Assembly: GCA_002309655.1 (NCBI GenBank)
Contig: DBXM01000023.1
Coordinates: forward strand, 92,412 to 124,076
Direction: 5' to 3'
DNA: 31,665 nt
Source: Mageeibacillus sp. UBA1212
GTDB lineage: Bacteria > Bacillota > Clostridia > UBA1212
Positions 1 through 8,189 of the stretch are shown piece by piece. Under the pieces are notes generated by a model. It saw only the letters and a program-made list of their open reading frames with translations, was not told the origin of the DNA and did no database searches. A program made the position numbers and the translations under genes. The stretch's first letter is position 1, and every line of letters begins with the position of its first letter.

Positions 1-1334
1 AAGGCGATCTTCTGGCCGGGTTTCGCGTACAGGCTGATGTTTTTGAGGACCGTTTTGCCCGGAACGTAGCCGAAAGTCACATTTTCGAGCACGACGTAGC
101 CCTGCATGCCGTCCATCGTTTTCGCGTCGGGAACGTCCGGCTTTTCGGGATCGGTGTCCATCACCTCGAAAACGCGCTCAGCGCCGGCAAGCGCGGAGAA
201 AACGGTCGCCATCTGCTGCGAAAGCTGGTTGATCGGCATCGCGAACTGGCGCGCGTACCTTGCGAAGATCGAGAGGCCGCCCGGTGTCAGATAGCCCGCG
301 AGCATCAGAATGCCGCCCACGCCCACGGTGACGGCGTAGGAGATCTGCGACGTGTTGCCCATAACAGGCCCCATGATGCCGCCCCAGAACTGCGCCTTGA
401 ACTGCTTGTCGCGCATGTCGTCGTTGAGCAGCCCGAACTCCTCCTCGCACTCGTCCTCGTGGTTGAACACCTTGATGACCTTCTGGCCGGTAACGGTCTC
501 CTCCATGTAGCCGTTGATGGCTCCGAGGGCCGCCTGCTGGCTGGAATAGTATTTCCGCGAACGCTTCGCGAGCAGCAGACCGCCGAACATGAACACGGGG
601 ATGAAAACGACCGTCACGAGCGTCAGGATCCAGCTCGTGGTGATCATGAATATAAACGTTCCGATCAAAGTGACTGTTCCCGAGATGATCGACGTCAGCG
701 AGTTACTGACCATCGAGTCGAGGTTGTCGATATCGTTCGTGAAGCGCGACATGATCTCGCCGACAGGCTTCGAGTCAAAATACCTGACCGGAAGGCGCTG
801 CAGCTTCGTGAAAAGGTCGTTCCTGATGTCGGTAAGGAAGTTCTGCGTGATGTGCATCATCAGCTTCGCCTGGATGTACGAGGTCGCGATTCCGATCACG
901 TAGATGACTCCCAGGATCGTCACAGCAGCGATAATATACTGGAAAGCCGTCGCCTCCGCGCCGCCGAAAACAGCGGAAAGAACCGACCTTATAAAGCCGT
1001 CCGCCGCGATCTCGACTTTTGTCATGTTGATGACGGCGTCGGGTTTGACGGCGAGCGTCAGCCTGTCGATGATAGGCGCGGTGAGGTAGCCGCCCACGAG
1101 AGACGTCAGCGTCGTAAAGAGCATGCACAGGAGCACAAATACCAGCCGCACGCGCTGACCGTGAAGGTATGTGAAAAGCCTCGCGATCGTCTTGCGCGCG
1201 TCCTTCGGCTTGCCCTGCTGCCTGCCCGGATTGTTCCTGCCGCCGCCCGGACCGCCACCCGGCCGTCCCATGCCGCCCGACTGCGTTTGAGAGCTGTTGT
1301 ACTGTTTTCTCAGTTCGTCAATATTTCTCGGCAT
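1..1334 (-). CDS. ABC exporter half-transporter, 3' end outside window
   Basis: This is the membrane half and the start of the nucleotide-binding domain of a fused multidrug/lipid-type ABC exporter. The product begins MPRNIDELRK, has a Gly/Pro/Arg-rich cytosolic stretch (about residues 18-45), and then a six-helix type-I exporter membrane domain with the usual coupling-helix text (RLPVRYFDSKPVGEIMSRFTND). The ATPase domain starts near residue 410 (VVLENVTFGYVPGKTVLKNI). The frame runs off base 1 just before the expected Walker A, so no catalytic motif of this subunit is visible. It starts 6 bp after the stop of the upstream transporter gene, so the two are co-transcribed and probably form a heterodimer. 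Its partner has a degenerate ATP site, so this subunit is expected to carry the canonical catalytic residues. The substrate cannot be read from the sequence. Confidence 0.93.
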   Translation of the reverse strand, partial: MPRNIDELRKQYNSSQTQSGGMGRPGGGPGGGRNNPGRQQGKPKDARKTIARLFTYLHGQRVRLVFVLLCMLFTTLTSLVGGYLTAPIIDRLTLAVKPDAVINMTKVEIAADGFIRSVLSAVFGGAEATAFQYIIAAVTILGVIYVIGIATSYIQAKLMMHITQNFLTDIRNDLFTKLQRLPVRYFDSKPVGEIMSRFTNDIDNLDSMVSNSLTSIISGTVTLIGTFIFMITTSWILTLVTVVFIPVFMFGGLLLAKRSRKYYSSQQAALGAINGYMEETVTGQKVIKVFNHEDECEEEFGLLNDDMRDKQFKAQFWGGIMGPVMGNTSQISYAVTVGVGGILMLAGYLTPGGLSIFARYARQFAMPINQLSQQMATVFSALAGAERVFEVMDTDPEKPDVPDAKTMDGMQGYVVLENVTFGYVPGKTVLKNISLYAKPGQKIA

Positions 1335-1340
1335 CGCGCG

Positions 1341-3074
1341 TCACTCCTTTCCGGTCTGGGATTCGTAAATTTCCCTGTACTCGAGGTTGCTCTCGAGCAG
1401 CTCCGCGTGAGTGCCCACGCCTGTGATTTTGCCCTCGTTCATGACGACGATCATGTCCGCGTCCATAACGGAGCCTATGCGCTGCGCGATAATGATCTTG
1501 GTGGAGCCCTGCAGCTCCTCTCGGAAAGCCTTCCTGATCATCGCCTCTGTGGCGGTGTCGACGGCGCTTGTGGAGTCGTCGAGAATGAGGATCTTCGGCT
1601 TCTTAAGAAGCGCGCGAGCGATGCACAGCCTCTGCTTCTGGCCGCCGGAAACGTTCTTGCCGCCCTGCTCGAGTTCGGTGTTGTAGCCGTCGGAAAAAGT
1701 CTTGATGAACTTGTCTGCCTGCGCGAAGTCCGCGTATTTGATCATTTCCTCGTCGGAAGCGTTTTCGTCGCCCCAACGCAGGTTTTCGGCGATCGTGCCC
1801 GAGAAAAGCGTATTCATCTGGAGCACCATACCGATGCCGTCGCGGAGATTCACGAGCGAGTAGTCTTTAACGTTGACGCCGCCGACAAGCACCTCGCCCG
1901 CGTCCACGTCGTAAAGGCGCGGAACCATCGAAACGAGCGTCGTTTTGCCCGAACCCGTCGAACCGATAATGCCCACCGTCGCGCCGTCCGGAATCGTCAG
2001 GCTGACGTCGTCGAGCACCAGGTCCTCGCTGTTCTTAAAGTACCGGAACGAGACGTTCCTGAACTCGATCGTGCCGTCGGTAACCTTTTTGTCCTTCTCC
2101 TGCGCTTCCGCGTCGCTGATCTCGGATTTTTCGTCGAGCACCTCCGCGATACGCCTTGCGCTGGCAAGCGCCCTGGACGAGAACATGAGCATGAACGTGA
2201 CCATCATCAGAGAGAACAAAATCTGCGAAACGTAGGTCAAAAACGACGACAGCTCGCCGACCGTCAGACCGCCGTCGTTCGCGAGAACGATCCTGCCGCC
2301 GAAAATGATCACCGCGATAAGCGTCGCATTCATGATGACCGTCATCACCGGCTCCATGAAGATCATAACGTTCATCGCCGAGATCGCCGACTTTTTGAGG
2401 TTGCCGCTCGCGGTCCTGAACTTTTTCGTCTCGTAATCCTCGCGCACGAAGCTCTTCACGACGCGCACGTTCGTAACGTTTTCCTGCACGGTCGAGTTGA
2501 GTCCGTCGACCGCCTCCTGCACCTTCGCGAACCTCGGGAAGCCCGTTTTAATAATGAACGACACGGACACGATCATCACCGGCACCGCCACGCAAAAAAC
2601 GACCGACAGCCTCGGGCTGATCGAAAACGCCATGATCAGCGCGCCGATCATCATTCCCGGCGCCCTCAACAGCATCCTCATCATCATGTTGATCATCGTC
2701 TGCATCTGCGTGACGTCGTTCGTCAGCCTGGTAACGAGCGAACCTGTCGAAAACTTGTCGATGTTCGTGAACGAAAACGCCTGGATTCTTCCGTAAATGT
2801 CGCTCCTCAGGTCCGCCGCGAAATTGACCGACGCCTTGGCCGCGAACCACGCGCCGCCGATGCCGCCCGCCATCATCAAAACGGCCACTCCGATCATCTC
2901 CGCCATCGTCAAAAGGCTCGACGCCTGCGTCAGCGTTCCCGCGTTGGCGCTGTCGATGACCGACGCCATCAGCCTCGGCATAACGACCTCGCCCACGACC
3001 TCGATGATCATGCACAGCGGCCCTAAAATGAAAAACAGCAGGTACGGTTTAATGTACTTGAACCACCTTTTCAA
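1341..3074 (-). CDS. ABC exporter subunit with degenerate ATPase site
   Basis: This is a full-length (577 aa) fused membrane/ATPase exporter subunit. Six hydrophobic segments fill about residues 12-300. The ATPase domain carries Walker A GSTGSGKTT (near 370), Q-loop VLQMN, signature VSGGQKQR (near 475) and Walker B ILILDDSTSAVD (near 493). The catalytic glutamate after Walker B is replaced by Asp (LDDS rather than LDE), and the H-loop histidine is replaced by Gln (IIIAQRIGSV). That double change is known for the non-catalytic subunit of heterodimeric exporters such as TM287/288. I infer that it pairs with the gene that follows it. The start is TTG (3072-3074); no ATG lies nearby in frame, and GAGAG precedes it. 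The promoter is at 3151-3179. The transported compound is unknown. Confidence 0.93.
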   Translation of the reverse strand: MKRWFKYIKPYLLFFILGPLCMIIEVVGEVVMPRLMASVIDSANAGTLTQASSLLTMAEMIGVAVLMMAGGIGGAWFAAKASVNFAADLRSDIYGRIQAFSFTNIDKFSTGSLVTRLTNDVTQMQTMINMMMRMLLRAPGMMIGALIMAFSISPRLSVVFCVAVPVMIVSVSFIIKTGFPRFAKVQEAVDGLNSTVQENVTNVRVVKSFVREDYETKKFRTASGNLKKSAISAMNVMIFMEPVMTVIMNATLIAVIIFGGRIVLANDGGLTVGELSSFLTYVSQILFSLMMVTFMLMFSSRALASARRIAEVLDEKSEISDAEAQEKDKKVTDGTIEFRNVSFRYFKNSEDLVLDDVSLTIPDGATVGIIGSTGSGKTTLVSMVPRLYDVDAGEVLVGGVNVKDYSLVNLRDGIGMVLQMNTLFSGTIAENLRWGDENASDEEMIKYADFAQADKFIKTFSDGYNTELEQGGKNVSGGQKQRLCIARALLKKPKILILDDSTSAVDTATEAMIRKAFREELQGSTKIIIAQRIGSVMDADMIVVMNEGKITGVGTHAELLESNLEYREIYESQTGKE

Positions 3075-3150
3075 CCTGCTCTCACATCCTTCCCGGAAAA
3101 AACCGGCGCCTCAAAAAACGGGCGTCCGGCCCTTTTATATGTCACGTACA

Positions 3151-3179
3151 ATTGTAAGAAAAAGCGGGCGAAAATGCAA
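3151..3179 (-). promoter_or_regulatory. sigma-A promoter of the ABC exporter operon
   Basis: Read on the minus strand this is TTGCAT, a 17-bp spacer, and TACAAT, about 75 bp before the TTG start. The gap 3075-3383 between the divergent genes otherwise holds only a TATAAT (3284-3289, plus strand) that may serve the lipoprotein gene but lacks a good -35 box. Confidence 0.6.
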
Positions 3180-3383
3180 CTTGTTTTCACCCCAAAAATG
3201 ACGTCCGGACGCGCATTTTATTATACACTTCTGCTCGATTCGATATCTTTGGTTAATCTGTGGAAAAAACCTGTTTGTTGTAGTATAATTACCGCAAAGC
3301 ACGGAACGGAGGAGACGCTCTTGGAAGATATTCAAACCAAAAACGATTCAGTTAACAGGACGCACAATTACGGAGGTAGAACA

Positions 3384-5075
3384 ATGAGAAAAATATCAGC
3401 GGTTTTCACTATAATTGCGGTTGTTATTTTGATTTTCGCAGGTTGCGTTGCCAGAAACGGCGGCGGACGTGAAAACGCGAAAACAGCGGAAGATCCCGCA
3501 CTGTTATACGGCGCCGGCGGCGATCATGCCGACGGAACACCGGCAGGTCTTATTACGGACTCTGAAACTCCTTCGGACAAAGACGAAACTTCCGCTCCTT
3601 CAACGGAAGAGCCCGCGACCGCGGAACCGACGGAAGAACCCGCAACAGCCGGATCTTCCGAGAGCGAACAGCCTCTTCTCACCGAGGCTCCTCTGATCAC
3701 CGAGCCTCCGGCAACCGAGGAGACTCCTGTTACCGCCACACTGGCACCGGAAACGCCCGAGACGCCCGATCCAACCGAGACGCCGGCACCCACCGCCCCC
3801 GCGCCTACCGAACCGCCGGAATACCTCGACTTCATGAACGTCGACAGCGAGACGAAAGCCTATCTTATCAGTCTTTTCCACCCCGAGGACCACGTTACCC
3901 CGGACATTCTTCCCCTGTGGCAGGGAATGGTCGTAAGTCCGGACCACGACGACCTGACCGTTATGGTTTCCCTGTTCGATTACCTGAGCAAGGAAGACTA
4001 TCGCCCGTCACACGTCAAGGTCTCCCTGCTGGATCCCGTTACAAAACAGACGGTCGAATACGCGTACACCAACAAAAACGGAATCGCCCTCATTACGATT
4101 CCCCGCAAGGACTATTATCTTTTCATCGCCATTGAGGACCCGTCGGCTGAAACGCTTTTGCAAGTCTACTACAATGAATATCCCTACCTGTCTTACGGCG
4201 ACTATTATATGGATCCGCCCTCTCACGCTCTCGAGGATATTCAGGCGCGCCGGCTTAGAGGCGTGACCGCCGAACTGAGCATTCCCGTCATCCGCAAGGA
4301 AATCATAAAGGATATGCGAGTTGTTTTCACCGACAAAAAGAGCGGACAGCCTGTGCCGGAACTCAAGTTCCAAATGGGGTCGTCCTCTTACGCAAACCAC
4401 AACGGAACGGTTTTTGAAACGGGCAGCGACGGCTCGTATACCGTCAGGATGACGACGGACGAAGTTGAAAAGCTGAGCGAGATCATATACAGTTTGACTT
4501 TAAGCATTAACCAGCGCGCGGATTTTCGAATTGAAGGCAATACAATTTACGCTTCTTACGATCCCATGACGTCCGTCACTTATACGATTTATTTTAGAGA
4601 CGAGGAGGGCAACCCTCTTAAGGGCGTCATTGTCAAGACCGATGACCATTTGAGTTTTGTCACCGACAGTGAAGGAAAAATCGTCTACGTTTCCAAGGAT
4701 ATAAACAGTTACAACAGGACTTTTCTCTTAGAAGCGAAACTTGACGGCTACTTCGACAAGCGGACCGCGGTCGCCTACAACTTCGCCGAAGAAAACGTTG
4801 TCGTGATGAACAAAAAATACGAGTATTCCATAGATGTCACTGTCAGAGACGAAAACGGAAACCCGGTTCAAAACGCATCAATGTCTTTTTTAAGCTCGTT
4901 TTTCCACACCGACAAAAACGGGTTCGTCCACTGCTCTGTGGTGAGCAACAAGCTCCCGGACAACTATACGTGCACGATTCCGGTAGACGCTATCGGTTAT
5001 TACGGCGCGGCATTTGAATATGACCCGAACGTGACCGCTTACGAGGTGGTTATAGTAAAGGCGCCGGAATTCTGA
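3384..5075 (+). CDS. secreted lipoprotein with carboxypeptidase-regulatory-like repeats
   Basis: The product (563 aa) has a lipoprotein signal peptide (MRKISAVFTIIAVVILIFAGC) with lipobox FAGC, so Cys21 is probably lipidated and the protein sits on the outer face of the membrane. Residues about 30-150 are a Thr/Pro/Glu-rich low-complexity linker. The C-terminal half holds at least three related beta-sandwich repeats: VVFTDKKSGQPVPEL, IYFRDEEGNPLKGV and VTVRDENGNPVQNA, each followed by a turn like T(D/G)S(D/E)G. This is the pattern of carboxypeptidase-regulatory/transthyretin-like domains. The start at 3384 is fixed by CGGAGG 7 bp upstream and the signal peptide; the frame stays open further upstream but without either. 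No enzymatic motif is seen. A structural or adhesive surface role is inference. Confidence 0.85.
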   Translation: MRKISAVFTIIAVVILIFAGCVARNGGGRENAKTAEDPALLYGAGGDHADGTPAGLITDSETPSDKDETSAPSTEEPATAEPTEEPATAGSSESEQPLLTEAPLITEPPATEETPVTATLAPETPETPDPTETPAPTAPAPTEPPEYLDFMNVDSETKAYLISLFHPEDHVTPDILPLWQGMVVSPDHDDLTVMVSLFDYLSKEDYRPSHVKVSLLDPVTKQTVEYAYTNKNGIALITIPRKDYYLFIAIEDPSAETLLQVYYNEYPYLSYGDYYMDPPSHALEDIQARRLRGVTAELSIPVIRKEIIKDMRVVFTDKKSGQPVPELKFQMGSSSYANHNGTVFETGSDGSYTVRMTTDEVEKLSEIIYSLTLSINQRADFRIEGNTIYASYDPMTSVTYTIYFRDEEGNPLKGVIVKTDDHLSFVTDSEGKIVYVSKDINSYNRTFLLEAKLDGYFDKRTAVAYNFAEENVVVMNKKYEYSIDVTVRDENGNPVQNASMSFLSSFFHTDKNGFVHCSVVSNKLPDNYTCTIPVDAIGYYGAAFEYDPNVTAYEVVIVKAPEF

Positions 5076-5190
5076 TTCCAAGATAATCCGGCGGCGAAAA
5101 CGCGCCCAAACCCTAAGCTTAATTGCCTTAAAAAGCTTCCGTTTGTTCGCGAACGACTTGCAATCGCGACGGGGTGCCTCTTTTGTCTCC

Positions 5191-5219
5191 TTGACACCGC
5201 CCTTCAAATGCTTTATACT
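5191..5219 (+). promoter_or_regulatory. strong sigma-A promoter
   Basis: TTGACA, a 17-bp spacer and TATACT lie 65 bp before the start of the two-helix membrane protein gene. The close match to consensus and the correct spacing make this a confident call. Confidence 0.75.
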
Positions 5220-5284
5220 TTACCGGCGGAAGCGGCGCAAAATCAAACGCGGTCCGCATTTAACCTCTCCGGGAGATTTCAAAA

Positions 5285-6112
5285 ATGATTACCGAACAAT
5301 CAACATCAAGATACGAAGTGAGACCGCGGTCGGTCATCGAGAATTCGTTCTCATCCGCCTACGAAAGTTCCACCGACGCGCCTGTCGTGTACCCGCCAAA
5401 TCTCGCGGTCACGATTTCCGCCTGCATCAGCCTGCTGCTCGGCGCGGGAATGTGCATTTTGACCTATTTTAAGCTGAAATCGATCTGGTGGCTCATCATC
5501 GGCATCGCGGTCGGGCTCTGCACCGGCTTCGTGATCTACCACCACCTGAAGACGCTCAAAAAGTACAAGGAAGCCAACAGCCGCGGCTCGAAGCGCTTCG
5601 ACTACAAGGCCGAGTACGTGTCGCTCTTCCCGTCCGGCCTGCCCGAGAAAATGCCGGCGACCGACCTCACCCGCGAGATCGCCCCTATGCAGAACAGGCA
5701 GAGCCGCGACGTGTACAACAACGCGATCCGCGACCTCATCACGACGCTCAACTCGGTCAACAACCCCTCCGACCTCCTCTGCAAAAACGTCAACACCTAC
5801 GGCAGCCTTTTCGCGCAGCCCCGCAGAAGGTGCTACGTCCGCCAGGAAGACGGAAAATTCGTGGTCTACGACGCCGACTTCATGAACCCCAGGGGCGAGC
5901 TGATCATCGACCAATCCGACCTCCTCTCGTTCGGCCCCGCTTCCGCGTTCGACTCCGTGAAGCTCCCCAAGGGCTCCAAGAGCACCCAGGACGTCTGGTA
6001 CATCGAGATCAAAACCGGCGAAGACGAGAACGACCGCCTCTACCTCGAGGCCCACTCCAAAGACTTCGACGCCATGAAGAAGCTCTTCGGCGCGAAAAGG
6101 ATGCGCCAGTAA
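5285..6112 (+). CDS. small membrane protein with cytoplasmic C-terminal domain, unknown function
   Basis: The 275-aa product has a polar N-terminus (1-38), two hydrophobic helices (about 40-62 and 67-86) joined by a short KLKS turn, then a soluble domain of about 185 residues. The positive KTLKKYKE stretch right after helix 2 suggests both ends face the cytoplasm. The soluble part contains an LFAQPRRRCYVRQEDGKFV segment and ends in KRMRQ; its tail (VWYIEIKTGEDENDRLYLEA) looks like a beta-rich PH-like fold, but I do not recognise the family. GGGAG lies 10 bp before the ATG. It has its own promoter (5191-5219) and terminator (6145-6184), so it is probably monocistronic. Confidence 0.8.
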   Translation: MITEQSTSRYEVRPRSVIENSFSSAYESSTDAPVVYPPNLAVTISACISLLLGAGMCILTYFKLKSIWWLIIGIAVGLCTGFVIYHHLKTLKKYKEANSRGSKRFDYKAEYVSLFPSGLPEKMPATDLTREIAPMQNRQSRDVYNNAIRDLITTLNSVNNPSDLLCKNVNTYGSLFAQPRRRCYVRQEDGKFVVYDADFMNPRGELIIDQSDLLSFGPASAFDSVKLPKGSKSTQDVWYIEIKTGEDENDRLYLEAHSKDFDAMKKLFGAKRMRQ

Positions 6113-6144
6113 GGAATCCCTAATTATAGGCGAAAATGAAAAGC

Positions 6145-6184
6145 CGCGGGCCCCTATTTCGACACAGGGGGGCCCGCGTTTTTT
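6145..6184 (+). terminator. rho-independent terminator
   Basis: Perfect 10-bp GC stem CGCGGGCCCC (6145-6154) with GGGGCCCGCG (6169-6178), a 14-nt loop and six T. It ends the membrane protein gene. Confidence 0.9.
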
Positions 6185-6207
6185 CGCGCCTTGTCAAGTC
6201 TTTTCGG

Positions 6208-6345
6208 CAGTTTGGCCGGTTTTTACTTGGTAGTTTGGCCGAAAAACGCTCGGCAGTTTGGCCGGTTTTTGCCCGGCAGTTTGGCTGAAAATCGTTCGGC
6301 AGTTTGGCTGAAAATCACCCGGCAGTTTGGCCGACCTCCAAAAAT
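6208..6345. repeat. six-unit tandem array, exact 23-bp period
   Basis: The core CAGTTTGGC recurs at 6208, 6231 (T for C), 6254, 6277, 6300 and 6323, an exact 23-bp step. Several units form CGGC-AGTTTG-GCCG, a 4-bp stem. Units alternate between a GGTTTTT and a GAAAA(A/T)C right half. The last copy decays after GCCGA. It lies between the terminator at 6184 and the glycosidase gene; the remaining gap to 6537 holds a TATAAT (6450-6455) without a clear -35. Direct tandem copies with near-integral helical spacing suggest a protein-binding array. See findings. Confidence 0.9.
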
Positions 6346-6537
6346 CACCGCGTCTCAAACCCTGCCTTGCAATCATTTTTGCCGCCGCAGAACCGTTTTT
6401 GCACACTGTTCGCCTCTTTTTGCAATTCGCAAAGCGGGCGGCCGGTATGTATAATAAAGGCAGCTGCGGTGCCTGCGGGCATTTGGAGAATGTACAACTC
6501 TCCGGGAAGAGAGCGCTTTATGAGAGAAGGCACTTTT

Positions 6538-8067
6538 ATGAAGAAAATAATTGCGTTTTTGATTTGCGCGGCCGTTCTGATCTCTACGGCGGCGGTCTGT
6601 TCGTTCGCGCTAAGCGACGAAAAAATTGACGGCGAAGTGGCCCGCACCACCGAGACCGTTCGCGAAGGCGTTACGTGCACGCACATTTCGCTCGGTTCGA
6701 AGTCGAAGTACAAGCTGCAGGAGATGTGGATCGTCGAGTTCGACCCGCGCGATCCGCTTTTCGACCTGCAGGTGACGTGCGGCGGGAAGTACACGACGAA
6801 GCTTGTGACCGTCGAGGACACCGTCAGAAATTTCAAGGAGGCCAACAAAGACAAGGGGCTCGTTCCGGTCGTGGCGATCAACGGCGACATCTGGACGACC
6901 TCCTACGCGCACGCGAGAATCGAAGGCAGCGGCACGGAATACGGCGGCTTCAGCGACCCGGTCGTCACCCACGCGATGACGCTTCCCAGGGGGCTCGACA
7001 TCTACAACGGCGAGATCGTTTCCAGCCCGCACACGACCAACGAAACGCCTTACGAGAGGCAGCTGCACGCGTTCGGGATCACCGCAGACGGCAGGACCGT
7101 TCTCGGCACGCCAAGTCTCAAGATCTACCTGAACGACCTCTCGCTAGAGGGCTTCGAGCGTGTCAAACTCTCGGGCCTCAACAGGCTTCCCGCGCAGAAC
7201 ACGATAATGATCTACTCCGACAGGGTCGGCGAGGACACTGCCGCGCTTGACGACGCCTACGAGATCGTTATCGACTGCGACTACGACTACGTGATAAAGG
7301 ACGGCGCCACGATTAAGGGCAAGGTCACCGCGATCTGCAAAAAAGGCGACGAAAACTCGAAACTTCAGGAAAACCGCCTGATCGTGACCGCGAGAGGCTC
7401 GAAAAACATTCAAAAAGTCAATAAAATCGGAATCGGGGACGACGTCGAGGTGTCGTTCGAGATCTCCGGGTCGAAAAAGGACGGCGACATCTGGTCCCAG
7501 GTGACGAACTGCGTCGGCGGCCACACAATTCTCGTCAAAAACGGCAAGCCCGTCGCGAACACCGACTCCGACGTGATTCCAGCGACCGCCATCGGAAACA
7601 CTGCTGACGGCCACGTCATGTTCCTTGTCTGCGACGGCAGGCGAAAGGACTACTCCGTAGGCCTCAAAATCAGCGACATGCCCGAGCTGTGCAAAAAGCT
7701 CGGCTTCGAAAACTGCTTCCTCGTCGACGGCGGCGGCAGCTCGACCCTTCTCAAAGCCACCGGCGAAGACACTTACGAGATCGTGAACGTTCCGAGCGAC
7801 AAGTTCGACGACGGAACGTACGGAAGACCCAGAACGGTCGTCAACTCGATAATTCTCTCGTTTATCGACGAAAGCCTCCTCGCGACGCCCGAGCCCGAAC
7901 CTACTGCGCCGGAAGAAACCCAACCGGCACCTGCCGCCACGCCTGATCAGAGCGGCAATAAAAAAGGTTGCGGCTCCTCCCTTGCGGGAAGCTCCGCAGT
8001 TTATAGTACTCTCGCCGTTGCTTTTGCCGCCGCGTTGCCGGCAGTTATCAGAAGGAAATTCAGTTAA
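6538..8067 (+). CDS. secreted phosphodiester glycosidase family protein (NAGPA-like)
   Basis: The product has a Sec signal peptide (MKKIIAFLICAAVLISTAAVCSFA) and then a domain of the phosphodiester glycosidase family (human uncovering-enzyme homologues, PF09992). Landmarks are VVAINGDIW (near residue 115) and LVDGGGSSTLL (near 395). Family members cleave a sugar-phosphate diester; in Firmicutes they are surface or secreted proteins that may act on cell-wall polymers or glycans. After a Pro/Glu/Thr linker the C-terminus has KKGCGSSLAGSS, a hydrophobic helix and final RRKFS, which looks like a membrane or sorting tail. ATG 6538 gives the cleanest signal peptide, with AGAAGG 7 bp upstream; ATG 6520 is in frame with GGAAGAGAG upstream and cannot be excluded. 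Terminator at 8090. Confidence 0.87.
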   Translation: MKKIIAFLICAAVLISTAAVCSFALSDEKIDGEVARTTETVREGVTCTHISLGSKSKYKLQEMWIVEFDPRDPLFDLQVTCGGKYTTKLVTVEDTVRNFKEANKDKGLVPVVAINGDIWTTSYAHARIEGSGTEYGGFSDPVVTHAMTLPRGLDIYNGEIVSSPHTTNETPYERQLHAFGITADGRTVLGTPSLKIYLNDLSLEGFERVKLSGLNRLPAQNTIMIYSDRVGEDTAALDDAYEIVIDCDYDYVIKDGATIKGKVTAICKKGDENSKLQENRLIVTARGSKNIQKVNKIGIGDDVEVSFEISGSKKDGDIWSQVTNCVGGHTILVKNGKPVANTDSDVIPATAIGNTADGHVMFLVCDGRRKDYSVGLKISDMPELCKKLGFENCFLVDGGGSSTLLKATGEDTYEIVNVPSDKFDDGTYGRPRTVVNSIILSFIDESLLATPEPEPTAPEETQPAPAATPDQSGNKKGCGSSLAGSSAVYSTLAVAFAAALPAVIRRKFS

Positions 8068-8089
8068 CCAAAAGCCATTTAATCGAGGG

Positions 8090-8128
8090 AAGGCCTGTCC
8101 GCCGGCTGCGGACAGGCCTTATTCTTGT
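8090..8128 (+). terminator. terminator hairpin after the glycosidase gene
   Basis: Perfect 13-bp stem AAGGCCTGTCCGC (8090-8102) with its complement (8108-8120), a 5-nt loop, then a T-rich but interrupted tail (ATTCTTGT). It also separates this gene from the converging AbiE-type pair. Confidence 0.8.
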
Positions 8129-8189
8129 TTCTTTGTATTTTATGTGCGAATTATATATCTGTTGCTACGTTTTTGTTATTGAATTTGCG

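Noticed and set aside
459..3026. 855-codon open frame on the plus strand
   Set aside because: It is antisense to the two ABC exporter genes, has an Arg/His/Asp-rich nonsense composition, and arises from the high third-position GC of the real genes.
5105..5136. AAGCTT...AAGCTT hairpin as terminator of the lipoprotein gene
   Set aside because: The stem is short, the loop is long and no T-run follows.
5488..6123. 211-codon frame overlapping the two-helix membrane protein
   Set aside because: Arg/His/Pro-rich shadow of the real gene in another frame.
6208..6345. CRISPR array
   Set aside because: The 23-bp units are directly adjacent with no unique spacers and no cas genes are present; the same applies to 18471-18585.
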